DNA of 64,000 nucleotides from Aureibacter tunicatorum (GTDB lineage Bacteria > Bacteroidota > Bacteroidia > Cytophagales > Cyclobacteriaceae), in the NCBI RefSeq assembly GCF_036492635.1, contig NZ_AP025305.1, positions 3,472,001-3,536,000 of the forward strand. The letters are read 5' to 3'. The notes beneath the pieces were generated by a model. It was not told the DNA's origin, ran no database searches, and worked only from the letters and a program-made list of their open reading frames with translations. The position numbers and the translations under genes are program-made. Positions 34,813 through 43,405 of the stretch are shown piece by piece (position 1 is the first letter of the stretch; every line of letters begins with the position of its first letter).

Positions 34813-37374
34813 TTAAAATGTATCCACAACACTAAAGCTGGAAATATCTTCAGACTTCAATTGCTTATCTGTCTCCAACCTAATTTTCGAAAGCTGTCCA
34901 GGCACGACATCAAAATAATTGTCAGACCAGAACCCTTTGCCTTCAATCTCCAAATACAAATTCTTGATCAGAGTCTCTGAAGAGATTGTTACATCATATC
35001 CTCCGTCAACTTGCTCTATTTGTATATCCGATGAAGATTTTTTCAGTTTCAAGTCTTTTACAGGCACAAAGTAATGCGTATTCTTAGTCAATACTTTTCC
35101 TTCACTAATTACTTCAGCGACCAATACCACACTCTTCTTATCCTGTCCTTTCAAGAAATCACTAACATCCTTATGCCAGTACACTTCGCTGCTATTGGAA
35201 GGGATTTCAACTTTTTGACTATGCGTCGAAATTTGGTTGCCTTTGAAATCGTAAAGTTCCAATTTCAAATCAGCAGACCTATCCGCAAGCTCATCAGAAA
35301 TAATTTTCACCTCCAACTGACCATTTTTTTCTTCCATAGTTGTCAACACAGGTGTAAATGCATCTCTGACGAAATATTGCATGGCTTTCCAGTTGCCATA
35401 ATAATCCATCCCTGACCATGAAGCTACCGGCCAACAATCATTAAGTTGCCAGTATAATGTACCCATACAAAATGGCTTTGCGCCTCTTTGGGCTTCAAAG
35501 GCCATTCTCATGCCTTCAGCTTGCAGTATTTGACTTAAATAAACAAATGAAGGAAAATCTTTTGGCTCGCGGTAATACATATCCATGTATTCCTTAATAG
35601 TAATATTGCCTATGGAGCTTTTTTGATGCGTTTTCATCACATCCGAATCAATATTCCAATCCTCTTCAGTGGCGAATTTCTTAATCGTTCTCATCTCTGG
35701 GAATGACTGAAAGCCAAACTCGCTCATAAATCTTGGAATATATTCTCTAAAGCTTTCAAAAGGCTTCTTGCCCCACCAAACTCCCCAATAATGGTTGTCG
35801 CCATATTTAAAATCCTCAAGTTCACCCCAATTGCTGATTGGCGAAGACGGATAATAAAAACGTCCGGGATCATGTTCTTCAACCATTTGCGGAAGCAATT
35901 CCTTAAACAGCTTGGTATAATAATCATACAGCAACACTGAGTCTTGAACAGAATAATTTCTGGACTCCTGCCAGCCCCAATTCTCCCAGCCCATTTGAAT
36001 TTCATTATTGCCGCACCATAGAGCCAAACTTGGGTGATTTCTTAATCTTCTAATATTGTCTACAGCTTCGTTTTTGACATTCTCCAAAAAGGCTTCATCA
36101 CCAGGGTACATCGTACAAGCAAACATGAAGTCTTGCCACAACAAAAGACCTTTTTCATCCGCCAACTCATAGAAGTAGTCATTTTCATAAATACCACCAC
36201 CCCATAAGCGAATCATATTCATGTTCGATGCCACTGCTGTATTCATAAGATGCTCATATCTAGAGCTGTCCACTCTTGGCAACAAATTGTCCTGAGGAAT
36301 GTAATTCGTTCCTTTCATGAAAACCGGATGTCCATTGACTTTCATGTAAAATGACTCTCCGATGCTATCAGGTTCATTTATCACTTCAAAAGTTCTCAAG
36401 CCTATGCGACGATCCAATTCATCCAAAATTTTATTATCACTCATCAACTGATAATGCACAGGATACAAATGAGGCTCACCAAAACCATTAGGCCACCATA
36501 ATTCAGGGTCGATAATATCAAAACTTAAATCCAATGTATTCAAGCCCTTCTTAAGGTCAAAAGTCTTTTGGATTGACTCAAAGCTATTGTCTTGAGAATT
36601 AATGACAAATTGAACTTGTCCGTCCTCAAAAGATTCAACTTCTATAGTATGTTGAAGTTCTACTCGGTCTTCCTTATGATTCTGTCTTACCCACACATCC
36701 ACAAGCTTAGCTTCGTCCCATGCTTTAAGTGTAATAGGTCTGTATATTCCGCTTGTAACTAATCGAATTCCCCAATCCCAACCATAGTGATAGGGAGCTT
36801 TACGAGTAAATACGCTTAATTTTTTCTCATGAGCATCATTGTCTGCAGGGTACTCAAAGCCAGTGGATTCATATTGATCCATGACTTCATTGATTGGAGA
36901 TCTAAATGTGATTTTCATCTCATTTTCTCCGAGCTTCAAATATTGCTTGACATCTTTATTCCATCTCACGAACATATTATTCGCTGATAAAACTTTAATG
37001 CCATTGATCACAACATCAGCATATGTATCAAGTCCTTCAAATTCAATCTCGATTCGGTCCTTGTTCATCAAATCTTCAGAAACGTCAAAAGAAGTCTTAT
37101 ACTCCCAATCCTCTTCTTCGATCCATTGAACTTTCTTCTCATTGCTTCTATAAAATGGGTCCTCAATATCTCCATGACGCATCAGGTCCATATGAACAAC
37201 ACCAGGAACTATAGCTTCCTTCCATTCATTTTTGGAGGCTTGCTTAAACTGCCAACCATCATGGAGGCTGCTTTCAACATACACCTTTGACTGTTCTTGA
37301 GCACATGAGAACAAGCTCGTAGTAGCCAAGAATAGCATTATCACATTCCAAATTCTACTTTGCTTCACTTTCAA
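34813..37374 (-). CDS. GH2 beta-mannosidase, lipoprotein
   Basis: An 853-residue lipoprotein (lipobox FSC, Cys24) with the domain order of family 2: sugar-binding jelly roll (about 35-215), immunoglobulin-like domain (220-335), TIM barrel (340-660) and C-terminal beta domains. The acid/base is Glu458 in LWCGNNEIQMGWENWGW and the nucleophile Glu552 in RFMSEFGFQSFP; MIRLWGGGIYENDYFYELADE is a beta-mannosidase hallmark. It should remove the single core beta-1,4-mannose of N-glycans, leaving chitobiose. It overlaps the cutC gene by 20 bases, showing tight coupling. Confidence 0.9.
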   Translation of the reverse strand: MKVKQSRIWNVIMLFLATTSLFSCAQEQSKVYVESSLHDGWQFKQASKNEWKEAIVPGVVHMDLMRHGDIEDPFYRSNEKKVQWIEEEDWEYKTSFDVSEDLMNKDRIEIEFEGLDTYADVVINGIKVLSANNMFVRWNKDVKQYLKLGENEMKITFRSPINEVMDQYESTGFEYPADNDAHEKKLSVFTRKAPYHYGWDWGIRLVTSGIYRPITLKAWDEAKLVDVWVRQNHKEDRVELQHTIEVESFEDGQVQFVINSQDNSFESIQKTFDLKKGLNTLDLSFDIIDPELWWPNGFGEPHLYPVHYQLMSDNKILDELDRRIGLRTFEVINEPDSIGESFYMKVNGHPVFMKGTNYIPQDNLLPRVDSSRYEHLMNTAVASNMNMIRLWGGGIYENDYFYELADEKGLLLWQDFMFACTMYPGDEAFLENVKNEAVDNIRRLRNHPSLALWCGNNEIQMGWENWGWQESRNYSVQDSVLLYDYYTKLFKELLPQMVEEHDPGRFYYPSSPISNWGELEDFKYGDNHYWGVWWGKKPFESFREYIPRFMSEFGFQSFPEMRTIKKFATEEDWNIDSDVMKTHQKSSIGNITIKEYMDMYYREPKDFPSFVYLSQILQAEGMRMAFEAQRGAKPFCMGTLYWQLNDCWPVASWSGMDYYGNWKAMQYFVRDAFTPVLTTMEEKNGQLEVKIISDELADRSADLKLELYDFKGNQISTHSQKVEIPSNSSEVYWHKDVSDFLKGQDKKSVVLVAEVISEGKVLTKNTHYFVPVKDLKLKKSSSDIQIEQVDGGYDVTISSETLIKNLYLEIEGKGFWSDNYFDVVPGQLSKIRLETDKQLKSEDISSFSVVDTF

Positions 37375-38119
37375 GTCGGTTTAAAATGTTCCTTACCTCT
37401 TTCACTTTTTGCTCGTCGGAATAACTGATGTAATTCTCATCCACACCCGCGCAACTATAGCTAACTCTTTCATTTTGAATCAGCATATTGTTCTTTCTTG
37501 TGTTTTTTGCTGAAAAATGCAATTCTTTGACAAAAGGCAATTCAGCGAGCAAATGAACATTGCTTGCATTCACACCGCTTCCAGGCATTATTGAAATATC
37601 TTCCTTAGCGTATTCAGCAATTTTATTAAGCATTTCGATGCCTTCCAAAGCCGTAGGTTCAAGTCCTGAAGACAAAACTCTTTTTATTCCTAAAGACTTA
37701 AGTGTATCCAATGCTTTGAATGGATCAATTACTTTATCAAAAGCTCTGTGGAAAGTAATATCCATTCCATCCGCAGCTTCTATTAATTTAGAAGAACCAT
37801 CAATATCTATTTCAGCATTTTCAGTCAATAAACCGATAACCACTCCATCAGCGTCTCTTTCCTTAAAATGCTTAATATCGATAGCCATTTGCTCCACTTC
37901 GTAGGCATCAAACAGAAAATCTCCACCTCGTGGCCTGATAATCGGATAAACATCTATTTCCAAATGTTTTCTCACCACTTCCATCAGTCCTAGCGTTGGC
38001 GTAGTTCCACCCAATGGCAAGTTAGCGCACAACTCCACTCTTTGCGCTCCGCCATTTTGAGCATTGATTGCCGACTCCACAGAGTCAATGCATATTTCCA
38101 AATTATATTTTTTCGACAT
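37355..38119 (-). CDS. cutC: CutC family protein
   Basis: A 254-residue TIM-barrel protein: MSKKYNLEICIDSVESAINAQNGGAQRVELCANLPLGGTTP, PIIRPRGGDFLF, ITFHRAFDKV, RVLSSGLEPTA and IMPGSGVNASN are the family blocks. CutC was once linked to copper tolerance, but its biochemical role is unresolved and the copper phenotype is disputed. In Bacteroidota it is often seen inside glycan-degradation operons next to mannosidases and hexosaminidases, as here, which favours a carbohydrate-related role. It is cytosolic and overlaps the GH2 gene. Confidence 0.85.
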   Translation of the reverse strand: MSKKYNLEICIDSVESAINAQNGGAQRVELCANLPLGGTTPTLGLMEVVRKHLEIDVYPIIRPRGGDFLFDAYEVEQMAIDIKHFKERDADGVVIGLLTENAEIDIDGSSKLIEAADGMDITFHRAFDKVIDPFKALDTLKSLGIKRVLSSGLEPTALEGIEMLNKIAEYAKEDISIMPGSGVNASNVHLLAELPFVKELHFSAKNTRKNNMLIQNERVSYSCAGVDENYISYSDEQKVKEVRNILNRLESEAK

Positions 38120-38180
38120 GCTATGAATAGTATTTATGTATAAGAAATGGCAACCCTAAAGTCGCCATTCTATTTTTCGC

Positions 38181-40187
38181 TTATTTATTAATCAATAATT
38201 CCAAACTGTCCACCATTGCCAGTTCCGTTCTGCCACCTTGCTTTCTAGCATTGGCAACAGCCAAAGAAGCTTTTCTTTTCCATGAATCCGTCTTGTTTAC
38301 TCCGTTCAAGCTTTCTATGGCATATTGAGAAACGATGCTTAAATTTTCAGATAGTTCTTTGATCTCTCCCAGTATCGGAGACTGTTGGATTACAGGCAAT
38401 AGTTGCTCATGGTTAGCTTCCCATGTTTTTAAGTAAGATCTAATCTCCTTTTCAGCAATAGCATCGCCTGTTTTCATATAATCCTTAACCAGATAATTGA
38501 ATTTGCGAGCATCAGGAGCATCGGCAGTAGCCGCATCAGCAAATTTCTTGAACGTATAGTAATTATGGTTCATCTTGCCTCCCGGATTCCTTGTATATAC
38601 TTTCATAGGCTCCGCCACATTCACAAGATTACGCAAAGGAGCTATATCTTCACCATTGGACAAGCTTTTCATAATACTCTCTCTTGAAGAGTTATGCGCC
38701 AAACCATCTTGCTCTAAATACAAGCTAACCCTGTCAAGCCTTCTGTACATATCCTCAACATCTCTTACATCCTCGGCAGACCAAAATCTTTCGGCAATAG
38801 CAGCTGTTCTTGGCCAAATTCTTGAATCTATATTGAACTCAGTCACAAGCTCCGACCACATTGGAGCCTCTGCGCCGATAATTAGTTCCTTAGCCTTTGG
38901 AGACAACTCAGGATCTACAGGATCCACTAAATAATGTACATCTGCATTGTGCATCAAGTCAATATAATAACCTTCAGAAATGATCATTTCATAACCATCC
39001 TTAGCCGCAGCATATACATCCAAGCCTTCCCAATCTCTCCAACCATGAACAATCGCTTTCTTAGACAACTTTGGATTGTAAATCTCGTCCCAGCCGACCA
39101 TCTTTTTGCCCATGCCTTCGACAATTTCAAGCACCCTATTGCTGAAGTATGTTTGCAAAGCGGAATTATCTTCCAATCCATTTTGCTTCATGAATGCTTG
39201 AATATTTTCATTAGCGTCCCAATGATGGCCTTCATTTTCATCGCCGCCAATATGGAAATACTCATCAGGGAATAATGCGGAAACTTCTGTAAAAATATCC
39301 TTCAGAATCTCGTAAGTCTTTTCATTAGTTGGATCCAAGGTAGGGTCAAATACACCAGACCATGTTTCCAGTACATATTCGTAATCACCTGTATGGCTGC
39401 CAATTTCAGGAAATACTTTCAATATCGGCGTCGCATGTCCCGGCACATCTATTTCCGGAATTACTCTAATGCCTCTTAAAGCGGCATAAGCTACAATATC
39501 CTTAATATCATCTTGTGTGTAAAACTCTCCGCGACTCGATCCCAACTGATGCAATTGCGGATACAATTTGCTCTCTATTCTAAAACCTTGGTTGTCGCTC
39601 AAATGAAAATGCATAACATTCATTTTCATCGAAGCCATGGCGTCAAGTTGTTTTTTAACCGCTGAAACTGACAAAAAATGCCTAGCAGGATCAAGCATCA
39701 ATCCTCTCCATGTAAATCTAGGTGAATCCTCGATTTTCATAGCCGGGAAATAATATCCGTCTTCATCAACCGACAACGTTTGCACCAATGTTTCCAAAGC
39801 ATACATCGCTCCCAAATCAGTTGGCGCATTAATGCTAATCCCCAAAGTATCGATCAAAAGCGTATAACTTTCGTCTTCGTGAATTTTCAATTCGCCTTCT
39901 CTTTGAGCTTGAATTACTAATGATGAAGCTGTATCAACTTTGAAGTCATTATTTTGATAAAAGAAAAAACCTGTTCTATCATCCAGTCTTCTCAAGAATC
40001 TATAAGAACCGTTAATCAGCCTTTCATTCTCAAGCCCTTCTATTTGGATATTGAAATTTCTGTCTATACGAAACTTGCCTTCATTGATCTCCAAAGACTG
40101 CGGCAATGGCATTAATGCCAGCTCTTGAGCATTGAGAATCGATTGAAATCCAAAAACCATCAAAAAAATTATTATCGCCTTTTTCAT
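38181..40187 (-). CDS. GH20 beta-N-acetylhexosaminidase, exported
   Basis: A 668-residue enzyme with a type I signal peptide (about 1-20). A GH20b-type N-terminal domain (about 22-155) precedes the TIM barrel, starting SPRFTWRGLMLDPARHF. The catalytic pair is Asp316-Glu317 in FHIGGDENEGHHWD; conserved VMHFHLSDNQGFR and VIPEIDVPGHA are present. Substrate-assisted catalysis removes terminal beta-GlcNAc, here probably the chitobiose left after PNGase F and mannosidases, or GlcNAc antennae of complex glycans. It lies 46 bases after the glycosylasparaginase gene and 61 before cutC in one gene row. Confidence 0.92.
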   Translation of the reverse strand: MKKAIIIFLMVFGFQSILNAQELALMPLPQSLEINEGKFRIDRNFNIQIEGLENERLINGSYRFLRRLDDRTGFFFYQNNDFKVDTASSLVIQAQREGELKIHEDESYTLLIDTLGISINAPTDLGAMYALETLVQTLSVDEDGYYFPAMKIEDSPRFTWRGLMLDPARHFLSVSAVKKQLDAMASMKMNVMHFHLSDNQGFRIESKLYPQLHQLGSSRGEFYTQDDIKDIVAYAALRGIRVIPEIDVPGHATPILKVFPEIGSHTGDYEYVLETWSGVFDPTLDPTNEKTYEILKDIFTEVSALFPDEYFHIGGDENEGHHWDANENIQAFMKQNGLEDNSALQTYFSNRVLEIVEGMGKKMVGWDEIYNPKLSKKAIVHGWRDWEGLDVYAAAKDGYEMIISEGYYIDLMHNADVHYLVDPVDPELSPKAKELIIGAEAPMWSELVTEFNIDSRIWPRTAAIAERFWSAEDVRDVEDMYRRLDRVSLYLEQDGLAHNSSRESIMKSLSNGEDIAPLRNLVNVAEPMKVYTRNPGGKMNHNYYTFKKFADAATADAPDARKFNYLVKDYMKTGDAIAEKEIRSYLKTWEANHEQLLPVIQQSPILGEIKELSENLSIVSQYAIESLNGVNKTDSWKRKASLAVANARKQGGRTELAMVDSLELLINK

Positions 40188-40233
40188 ATTTTAATGTCTT
40201 TATGCTTAATGATCTAAAAGAATCATCTTGCTC

Positions 40234-41238
40234 TTAATCCCACTTAAGTTTATATCCAGCGTCTTCTAGTCGATTTCCTTTATCATTATCGCAAATCGCG
40301 TAATTGAATCCTGATCTCACGCCAAACCCGCCATATTCGCCATTTTTATTAAGCGCTAAAATTCCAACCTGAAGATTAGGCATGTCTGGATGATTCTTAT
40401 GCTTATCGCAAATTCTTTCGATAGCTTTCTTGGCAGCTTCCTGAGGATGCATTCCCATTCTCATATATTCCACGCAGATTGTCGTCGCGGCAGTTCTAAT
40501 AACCGCTTCTCCCAAACCTGTGGCCACAGCACCTCCAACTTCATTATCCAAGAACAACCCAGCTCCAATGATCGGGGAATCGCCTACTCTTCCCGGCATC
40601 TTCCAAGCAGCGCCGCTTGTTGTGCATGAACCGGAAATATTACCGTTCTCGTCAAGCGCCAGCATTCCGATAGTATCATGATTCTCAATATTGATTACCG
40701 GCTTGTAATTCGATTTTTTCAGCCATTCTTTCCATTCTTTCTCAGACTCGGGAGTCAATAGGTTCTCATGCTTGAATCCCTGATCCATCGCAAAGCGATA
40801 AGCTCCATCACCAACGATCATGGCATGCGGAGTCTCTTCCATCACTTTTCTTGCTACAGAAATAGCATGTTTTACATTCTTCAAATAAGCCACAGCGCCA
40901 ACATTGCTCATGTGGTCCATGATGCATGCATCCAAAGTCACATTGCCTTCCTTGTCAGGACGGCCACCATACCCTACGCTTCTATCCTTAGGATCAGCCT
41001 CCACAACCATCACGCCTTGCTCCACCGCATCAAGCGACTCGCCTTTCGCTGAAAGCACTTTCCATGCGGCTTCATTCGCTTGTATGCCATTGCGCCATGT
41101 CGATATCACAACCGGCTTTTTGACGCCTTTAGATCTTTTCTTTGTTGCCGCTTCCACTATTGAAGATTGAAAAATGGAAGTTCCCAATAACGGCACTCCT
41201 ATGGATGATAGTTTGAGAAATTTTCTTCTGCTACTCAT
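40234..41238 (-). CDS. Glycosylasparaginase (N4-(beta-N-acetylglucosaminyl)-L-asparaginase), Tat-type signal
   Basis: A 334-residue Ntn-hydrolase precursor from the ATG at 41238, which begins a twin-arginine-like signal MSSRRKFLKLSSIGVPLLG; an upstream in-frame start would mask it. The autocatalytic cleavage site is the Asp-Thr bond in NHDTIGMLALDENG, giving Thr189 as N-terminal nucleophile of the beta chain; SGSCTTSGAAWKMPGRVGDSPIIGAG is the next conserved block. The enzyme splits the GlcNAc-Asn bond of glycoasparagine, the final step of glycoprotein breakdown. Export folded through Tat fits an enzyme that must fold to self-process. It is first gene of the six-gene row ending at manA. Confidence 0.9.
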   Translation of the reverse strand: MSSRRKFLKLSSIGVPLLGTSIFQSSIVEAATKKRSKGVKKPVVISTWRNGIQANEAAWKVLSAKGESLDAVEQGVMVVEADPKDRSVGYGGRPDKEGNVTLDACIMDHMSNVGAVAYLKNVKHAISVARKVMEETPHAMIVGDGAYRFAMDQGFKHENLLTPESEKEWKEWLKKSNYKPVINIENHDTIGMLALDENGNISGSCTTSGAAWKMPGRVGDSPIIGAGLFLDNEVGGAVATGLGEAVIRTAATTICVEYMRMGMHPQEAAKKAIERICDKHKNHPDMPNLQVGILALNKNGEYGGFGVRSGFNYAICDNDKGNRLEDAGYKLKWD

Positions 41239-41449
41239 AAAATGACAAATCGTAATTGATGACAAGCAGGCCTTTTTAATGAACCAAACACAATCAGCCC
41301 GCATTAAAACAACGAAGTTATTCGCTCTTATATTTCTTCTGATATTGCAAAATTGATGAAAAAATTTTATCAGAAATTAAAACTTTGTTTTTCAAGAAAA
41401 AACGAAGAAATAACAGTCTAAAAAAGATATTAAAAGCAAACCTACTCCT

Positions 41450-41485
41450 TAAAAACAAATCAAGCACTCCCAGTGGAAGTGCTTG
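41450..41485 (-). terminator. Intrinsic terminator after the SusD gene
   Basis: CAAGCACT (41461-41468) pairs with AGTGCTTG (41478-41485), and ATTTGTTTTTAAGG follows on the minus strand. It separates susCD from the glycosylasparaginase row. Confidence 0.65.
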
Positions 41486-41514
41486 ACAAAAAAATTGAAC
41501 TTTAAATAATTCTA

Positions 41515-43386
41515 TTAATTTTTCTTAGAAATCCATTGACGAATTACTAATGAACCTGTTCCTCCATTGCTAATACCATTTTGGCTAATTTGTCTGTCCA
41601 TAGCCTCTTGAAGATTAGCTCCGTTCATGTTAGTCTCAGAAGAAGGATAAGCAAGACGAGAAGGTCTAACATAGTTAGTGTTACCACCATTGTGTCTCAA
41701 GATATCCACATACTTAATTGGATTAGAGAAATCGCCTTTTTCAATATCAGCAGCATTGTACGCTGGCAACTGAACTCTTTTTGCATCTTCAGCAATCGTT
41801 GAAGTCACCATTGAAGGGTAATGCGTTCTGTTCCAAAGAGCGAATGCATCATAACCGTTATCAAATTTAGACAACCAGTGCTGAGTGATCACCAACTCCA
41901 TTTGATTTGGAGATGAGTTGAATTCAGTTTCTAGCTCACTAGCCAATCTCGACACTTCTGAGTTATAATCATAACCGCTTTCATAAGCTCTCATGTAAGC
42001 TGTTGCCACATCAGAACCTGGCAAGAATGCAGGATACTTCAAACATGCATCCTCAATTCCTCTTTTGTATGCTTGAGCCGCAGAAAATCCACGAGCATTC
42101 CATCCTCTCAATGCCGCCTCAGCTAGCAAGAAGTATGACTCGTCTGAAGAGAACAATAACGTAGGCGCATCCTGAGCACCGATAGTATGAGGGTTAACTC
42201 TTGCTAACGTTCTCAACTGCATGTTTTTATCCTCATCATATTCTCCTTGCATGATATCAGTGATCATGAAGTTATACTGAAGAATACTTTCTCCGCCATT
42301 CTGATCGATAGAAACAAAAACTCCATTTCTACCATTTGATTCAGAAGCTTCTCTAGCGCCTCTATAGTGAACAGGCTTGAATGATTCACCTGCTTCCTCA
42401 GACATCTCGAATGGATCAAAATCAACAAAACGGTTAGGATCTATTGCTGAATAACCTCCACCTTCTTGTTGCAACTGGCATAGCAACCAGAAAACTCTAG
42501 GATCTTCATTCTCTTGAAGCAGCTTCAAGGTCTTATCTTCAATAGTCACGTGACCGTTACCACCTACTTGACCATTAACTACCACACCGTAACCACTTCT
42601 GTTTTGTCCCCAAGAACCACCGTTCATCGAGTGAGGAACTGTAGCAGATTGGCTTACTTCTTCAATAAAACCATAAGGGTGGCTTACTGCCTCTTCAAAA
42701 GCTTGTTTAGCCAAAGCAGACTCATCAGTTTCAGCCATCAACATAGCTACTTTCATGATCATTGAGTTCGCTAACCTTCTCCAGCTATTCATGTCGCCTC
42801 TATAATAGAAGTCGCCATCCTCGCCGAACAATTCTTCTCCGTCAGCCAATTGATCTCTTGCCTCTTGAAGCTCGTTGATCATGTCTGTCAAGATGAACTT
42901 TTGATCATCATACTTTGGAAACAAAAACTCTTGTCCTTCCATGCCTCTACCACCTTCAGTATAAGGAATATCTCCATACAACTGAGTCAGTCTCAAGAAG
43001 TTGATCACTCGAACAATACGAGTTTGACCTATTTTTCCTTGTGCATCTTCAGCTTCAAGCTTACGAAGTATATCAGGGAAGTTTTTAATAGCATCTTTGT
43101 ACAATGTTCTCCAAGTAGCTCCATGGTAGTCATCGCTTAATCCAAAAGCTTGACCTGTACCCAAAAGACATGCTCCAACCCCAGAAATAGGTCCTGTCAT
43201 GATGATATTACCTCTCCATGCCTCATATCCATTTGAAACCATTTTGGATTGAGTCATAGCAAACTGGTGCTTAGGATCCATGTCATTGTTTTTCCATGGA
43301 TCTTTATTCATGTCCTCGTCAATACAACTTGAAAGGAGAGCCGTAGCTGCCACGGCACTCATTGCGATATATTTTCTGAATTTCAT
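41515..43386 (-). CDS. SusD/RagB-family surface glycan-binding lipoprotein (SusD-like 2 type)
   Basis: A 623-residue lipoprotein (start ATG 43386; lipobox SSC) with the helical TPR-like SusD fold: QTRIVRVINFLRLTQLYGDIPYTE, FPKYDDQKFILTDMINELQEARDQL and FSSDESYFLLAEAALRGW are recognisable. It forms the lid of the adjacent SusC porin and captures oligosaccharides at the cell surface. Its partner gene ends 19 bases upstream. The neighbourhood predicts N-glycan or mannose oligosaccharide ligands, but glycopeptides are also possible. Confidence 0.92.
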   Translation of the reverse strand: MKFRKYIAMSAVAATALLSSCIDEDMNKDPWKNNDMDPKHQFAMTQSKMVSNGYEAWRGNIIMTGPISGVGACLLGTGQAFGLSDDYHGATWRTLYKDAIKNFPDILRKLEAEDAQGKIGQTRIVRVINFLRLTQLYGDIPYTEGGRGMEGQEFLFPKYDDQKFILTDMINELQEARDQLADGEELFGEDGDFYYRGDMNSWRRLANSMIMKVAMLMAETDESALAKQAFEEAVSHPYGFIEEVSQSATVPHSMNGGSWGQNRSGYGVVVNGQVGGNGHVTIEDKTLKLLQENEDPRVFWLLCQLQQEGGGYSAIDPNRFVDFDPFEMSEEAGESFKPVHYRGAREASESNGRNGVFVSIDQNGGESILQYNFMITDIMQGEYDEDKNMQLRTLARVNPHTIGAQDAPTLLFSSDESYFLLAEAALRGWNARGFSAAQAYKRGIEDACLKYPAFLPGSDVATAYMRAYESGYDYNSEVSRLASELETEFNSSPNQMELVITQHWLSKFDNGYDAFALWNRTHYPSMVTSTIAEDAKRVQLPAYNAADIEKGDFSNPIKYVDILRHNGGNTNYVRPSRLAYPSSETNMNGANLQEAMDRQISQNGISNGGTGSLVIRQWISKKN

Positions 43387-43405
43387 TGGTCTAGTCAATT
43401 AATAA

